This document shows, piece by piece, positions 60,874 through 64,000 of a DNA stretch of 64,000 nucleotides (the first letter of the stretch is position 1; each line of letters starts with the position of its first letter). Below the pieces are notes generated by a model. That model did no database searches and was not told the origin of the DNA. It saw nothing but the letters and a program-made list of their open reading frames with translations. This stretch comes from Paramarasmius palmivorus (lineage: Eukaryota > Basidiomycota > Agaricomycetes > Agaricales > Marasmiaceae), in contig JAYKXP010000026.1 of the NCBI GenBank assembly GCA_037176845.1, positions 496,001-560,000 of the forward strand, read 5' to 3'. Made by a program: the position numbers and the translations under genes.

Positions 60874-63380
60874 GAAGGTTATGAGCAATCTCAAGCGGGA
60901 ATGGTAAGAGATCAGGGGAGTTGGATCCTTTCTTTAAATCCTTTTGCCAAGGAGGCCGGCAAAAGCGATGCCCCACGTGACAATTAGCGAGTCATTGCGG
61001 CATATCGCGGCAGAATTGGAAGTGCCGAAGCAATCTCCTTTTCCCGTCCATCATGTTGATTGAGAACACCTTACTCGAAGAATTTACACACATCCTCGAA
61101 TAAACAACCTAGAGACAGTAAAAATAGCACAGTGATGGTTTTCTGTTCGAAGCGCTTCCTTCCGGCGAAACACCGTCCGCAATATCCGTCAAGCTCGTTT
61201 ACCTCATGTGATCTCAGTTGGTCCAAATTCAATGATTTCAATGATGTCGTCGCATTTTCTCCTATTTTGTCGGTGAAGCTAATAACCTTGTTCGCTAGGC
61301 CATCTCACGTTTGTCTTGGAACACACATGCCCCCCCAGAATTTAGCGAGTGTAATTGGTCTGAAATTCAACGCCGCCGGATATGTTCCATTGTGACGCTC
61401 ACCGACCGCTCGGTTGCGCTCAAATACGGGAATAAAATCGATATACCGTCGTATTCTTCTGGTCCAATTCCTTCCAAATCCCGATCCATGATATTCTGGA
61501 AGGCACAGGTGTCACCGTCCCGGCGTTAAAAATCGGAGATGAACGTGCCAACCAGTTGCCAGCGAGCGTCAGCAAGCTGAACATTACATTACCCCAGTCA
61601 ACCCCAGGTCTTACCCCGGTTTCACGCCATCTTTCTCGGAAAGTGCGCAAGTACAAACAATACAAATTCTTCCACCATAGGCGGTCTTTGCGGATCTTCT
61701 GTCATCGTGGCCATCGAGGTGGATGTCAAAGAAACTTCGGCTTCAGTGCCAGTAAAGCGAGCCTCAAGGCTCACCTGTCCTAAATTTGCATCATTTTGGA
61801 GTAGGGAAAGCTTGTTATTCTTCTCATCAATCACATATTATTCTCGTCTCGTCCAAACACATCGATAGACGGGAGCCGGCTTCCAGACTCCAGGTTGACC
61901 AGAGGTTTATCCCAGAGTTCTCCAGCCATAGCAAGTGATTGATTCGCCATATGTCGTTAGGACAGTGCTGTGAAAGTGCCTAAGTATAGGTCACCCGACT
62001 ACGCTGGCAGCACATGTACGAATTCATTCTCTCACCTTACAACGAGTTTAGTGTATCACCGTATAGTAATGATTTCTCTACCGCGACCACCGATGTCGAC
62101 CTGTATCCGCGTCCGTCCGCGTTGCTTCGAAACTTCATCGGCAGTCGCTTACGCGGGTCGTATTGCAACATGGCCATGGCCCACCGCTGCCAGCGAGGTT
62201 TACAGGCACGCCGGTAGGTTCGACGTTGGCACCGCAGGCCTGCCAAGGCAGGGTATATGGTTCAGAATATGATCCGTTTTGTTTCAGAGTCTCTACTCAC
62301 CGTGATATGTCCATCGATGGCGGAGTAGTATCCGTCCCTTAGCCTAGTCGAAAGCGGAGGCTCCGCGTGAATTACTCTTCAAAATTTTCCTTTGAGGAAA
62401 TCGGGATAGATAGCTACCGTGTTACTGCCTGGGTACTAGTCTCCAGAAGCAGCACTGAACTTTGGGCCGGCAATCCTGGTTTCGGTGGATGTTAGAACAC
62501 TGAACAGTTCTCCAGCCAGAAATAGCACAGGTGCAGTTCACGGCCTTTCCATTCCGCAAAGCATCGTATCACGATTCATCTGTTCGGGCGCAGGAATTGA
62601 GGAACATCAGCATCCGTAAGATACAACAAATCGAAAGGTACTCCCTGGTGACTGGTGTGTACCGCATGCTAGACGAAAGGGCGTATCAGACTGTCAATAT
62701 TGTACGCCGCGAAGCAGTCTCCGATTACGTAGAATCCGGGACGAATACAACAGAACACACCCTGCCGTAGGACGATGCCAAAGTTAGCCAGCTAGAGCTG
62801 TAGAAGACGTCCATCTTGCGCGGTCCATCTGTGGTACAAACTCGCCAGAAGGACCTTGCCGCAGGGCGGCTCCAAAGATTGCTAGTCATAGAAGTATCCT
62901 GAAGGATTTGGTTATCTTGCATGCTTCATCCTGCGAGATGAATGGAGCAAACAATAGAACAGTCCCGGTTCATGCCAGCTGCGGACGTAGCTTCCAGAAA
63001 ATATTTGGCTATCTTGCACAATTCTCTCTTGTTATTGCCAAACCAAGTATGCTGCAAAAACATCAGTATCAACGGCACGCAAACGTTTACAAGATATACC
63101 CAGGACCCTTTCCACGTTCCAGGCGCTGGGAGGCATGGAGGATGGCAGTCTCCTTCGTCATTCCTGCATACTAACATGTCGTCGAGGCACATTGCTTGTG
63201 GGCTCGTGCCAGAGTGCAATCTGCATCCCGCCTTGCTGCGATATGAACGATGACTTGCACGTTCCTTCAATCTTAGCAGTTGCATTGCGCATGCGTTCAG
63301 GATCTTGGCCTACTAAGTGGAGCAAGACATGAATTCATTCGAGTAACGCGTCCTAGATAATTACAAACGGATATTGAGAA
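60874..63380. other. Gene-poor stretch with broken minus-strand reading frames
   Basis: These 2.5 kb contain the F-box/LRR promoter (E-box CACGTGAC at 60974-60981) and the region downstream of ERG28, but no gene that I can support. On the minus strand several protein-like pieces appear in succession: GYYSAIDGHIT (about 62325-62293), then after a possible intron ACGANVEPTGVPVNLAGSGG (about 62240-62180), MANQSLAMAGELWDKPLVNL (about 61950-61890), NANLGQVSLEARFTGTEAEV near 61760 and FRERWRETGVRPGVDWGNVM near 61600. They lie in different frames with stops between and match no family I know. They look like a decayed gene or a rapidly evolving one with unusual introns. Confidence 0.4.
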
Positions 63381-63989
63381 TCAGGACTCGACATAAAAGT
63401 CGTACTGCATAATCATCCACGTTAATGAGCTCGCTATGATGATGTCAGATGATGAAAACGCGAAGAAATGGCTTCTCTTACTGGCTACTAGCATGGGAGC
63501 GATTAAGGGTGGTGTAAATTTGACACTACGGAAGATCAGGACTTCAGACGTGAAGTGGGCGAACGCGAGAAGGTATGAAAGTAGAGCGATATCATAAATC
63601 CTAATGAGGAACGTGAGGGTCGCGTAATGTTGACAGTGGTCTAGACACTCACGGTTTCAGGTGAATATTGTACGCAGCGTATCCCCGTATTATACTGGTC
63701 GTCAGAGTCCAAATAGCAAACGTCCTAGCTTGGAGTGGGTTGACTAGTCCCCATGAGCATGGAAGATATACAATACGGCAAAGAGAAATACCTAACGGAG
63801 AGCCCCCATACAGACGCCGAGTCAAGTTGAGACCAATAAAATTTTGAACCGTGTTGAAGAGAGAAGTCACGGCAATGAAAAGCTGCCACGAAGGAAGCCA
63901 GCCTGGAGATTGGGGTATAACTATTGCATCTGTCAGTATATGCTGAGAACCGCAGAGAATGGAAACCCAAACTGACTGTCGGCGAGCAT
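63381..63989 (-). CDS. ERG28: Ergosterol biosynthesis scaffold protein Erg28
   Basis: This endoplasmic-reticulum membrane protein tethers the sterol C4-demethylation enzymes (Erg25, Erg26, Erg27). Five exons splice to about 133 residues, the family length. A four-codon first exon (MLAD) is followed by a GTCAGT intron, then IIPQSPGWLPSWQLFIAVTS, NTVQNFIGLNLTRRLYGG, VNPLQARTFAIWTLTTSIIR, GYAAYNIHLKP, YDIALLSYLLAFAHFTSEVL and SSLTWMIMQYDFYVES. The VNPLQARTFxxWT motif and the FAHFTSE motif are diagnostic. Four hydrophobic helices are present. The start at 63989 lies 12 bp from the window edge, so the coding region is complete but its promoter is not included. Confidence 0.93.
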
Positions 63990-64000
63990 GGTTGAAGTTT

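Noticed and set aside
1..64000. tRNA genes, CRISPR arrays, insertion sequences and biosynthetic core enzymes (NRPS, PKS, terpene cyclase)
   Set aside because: I scanned for tRNA B-box-like sequences, regular short repeats, transposase motifs and core-enzyme motifs and saw none that would stand up; a covariance-model or profile search would be needed to exclude them formally.

Overview
This window is nuclear DNA of a filamentous basidiomycete, most likely a mushroom-forming agaricomycete. The evidence is dense short introns (mostly about 45-75 nt, some flanking exons of only 14-30 nt), closely packed genes on both strands, a CYP63-type P450, a PAS-GATA white-collar-like factor, a Git3-like seven-helix receptor, and clear fungal orthologues (ERG28, VCX1, TSR3, SDS22, PRMT5/Skb1). 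All gene models were spliced by eye from the DNA. Exon edges are therefore predictions, but most junctions keep frame and rebuild a recognisable family.

Layout. 0-6 kb: the start of a complex I assembly factor (CIA30) runs off the left edge, divergent from DNA polymerase eta, followed by a Git3-like receptor. 6-14 kb: a bHLH factor, then two tandem secreted, GPI-anchor-like ThuA-domain paralogues with the mitochondrial ribosomal protein bL41m gene between them on the opposite strand. 14-21 kb: a LAMMER kinase, a Rieske/FAD AIFM3-like reductase and the rRNA modification enzyme TSR3. 21-26 kb: a pepsin-like protease, a DUF1348 protein and a small cysteine-rich membrane protein with a good TATA box. 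26-32 kb: one very large, acidic, low-complexity protein with six SPWTPSYSV repeats and a C-terminal CaaX box. 32-37 kb: PRMT5 and SDS22. 38-42 kb: the PAS-GATA factor divergent from an ankyrin protein. 42-50 kb: an M3 oligopeptidase, a zinc alcohol dehydrogenase and a CCDC174 homologue. 50-55 kb: two convergent P450s. 55-61 kb: the Ca2+/H+ exchanger VCX1 and an F-box/LRR protein. 61-63.4 kb has no convincing gene and carries broken reading frames. ERG28 closes the window.

There is no sign of a biosynthetic cluster, an intact transposon, a tRNA or a CRISPR array. Most genes are housekeeping or signalling genes that share only neighbourhood. The parts least explained by known families are the repeat/CaaX protein, the tandem ThuA pair, the Cys-rich membrane protein and the degenerate 61-63.4 kb stretch.
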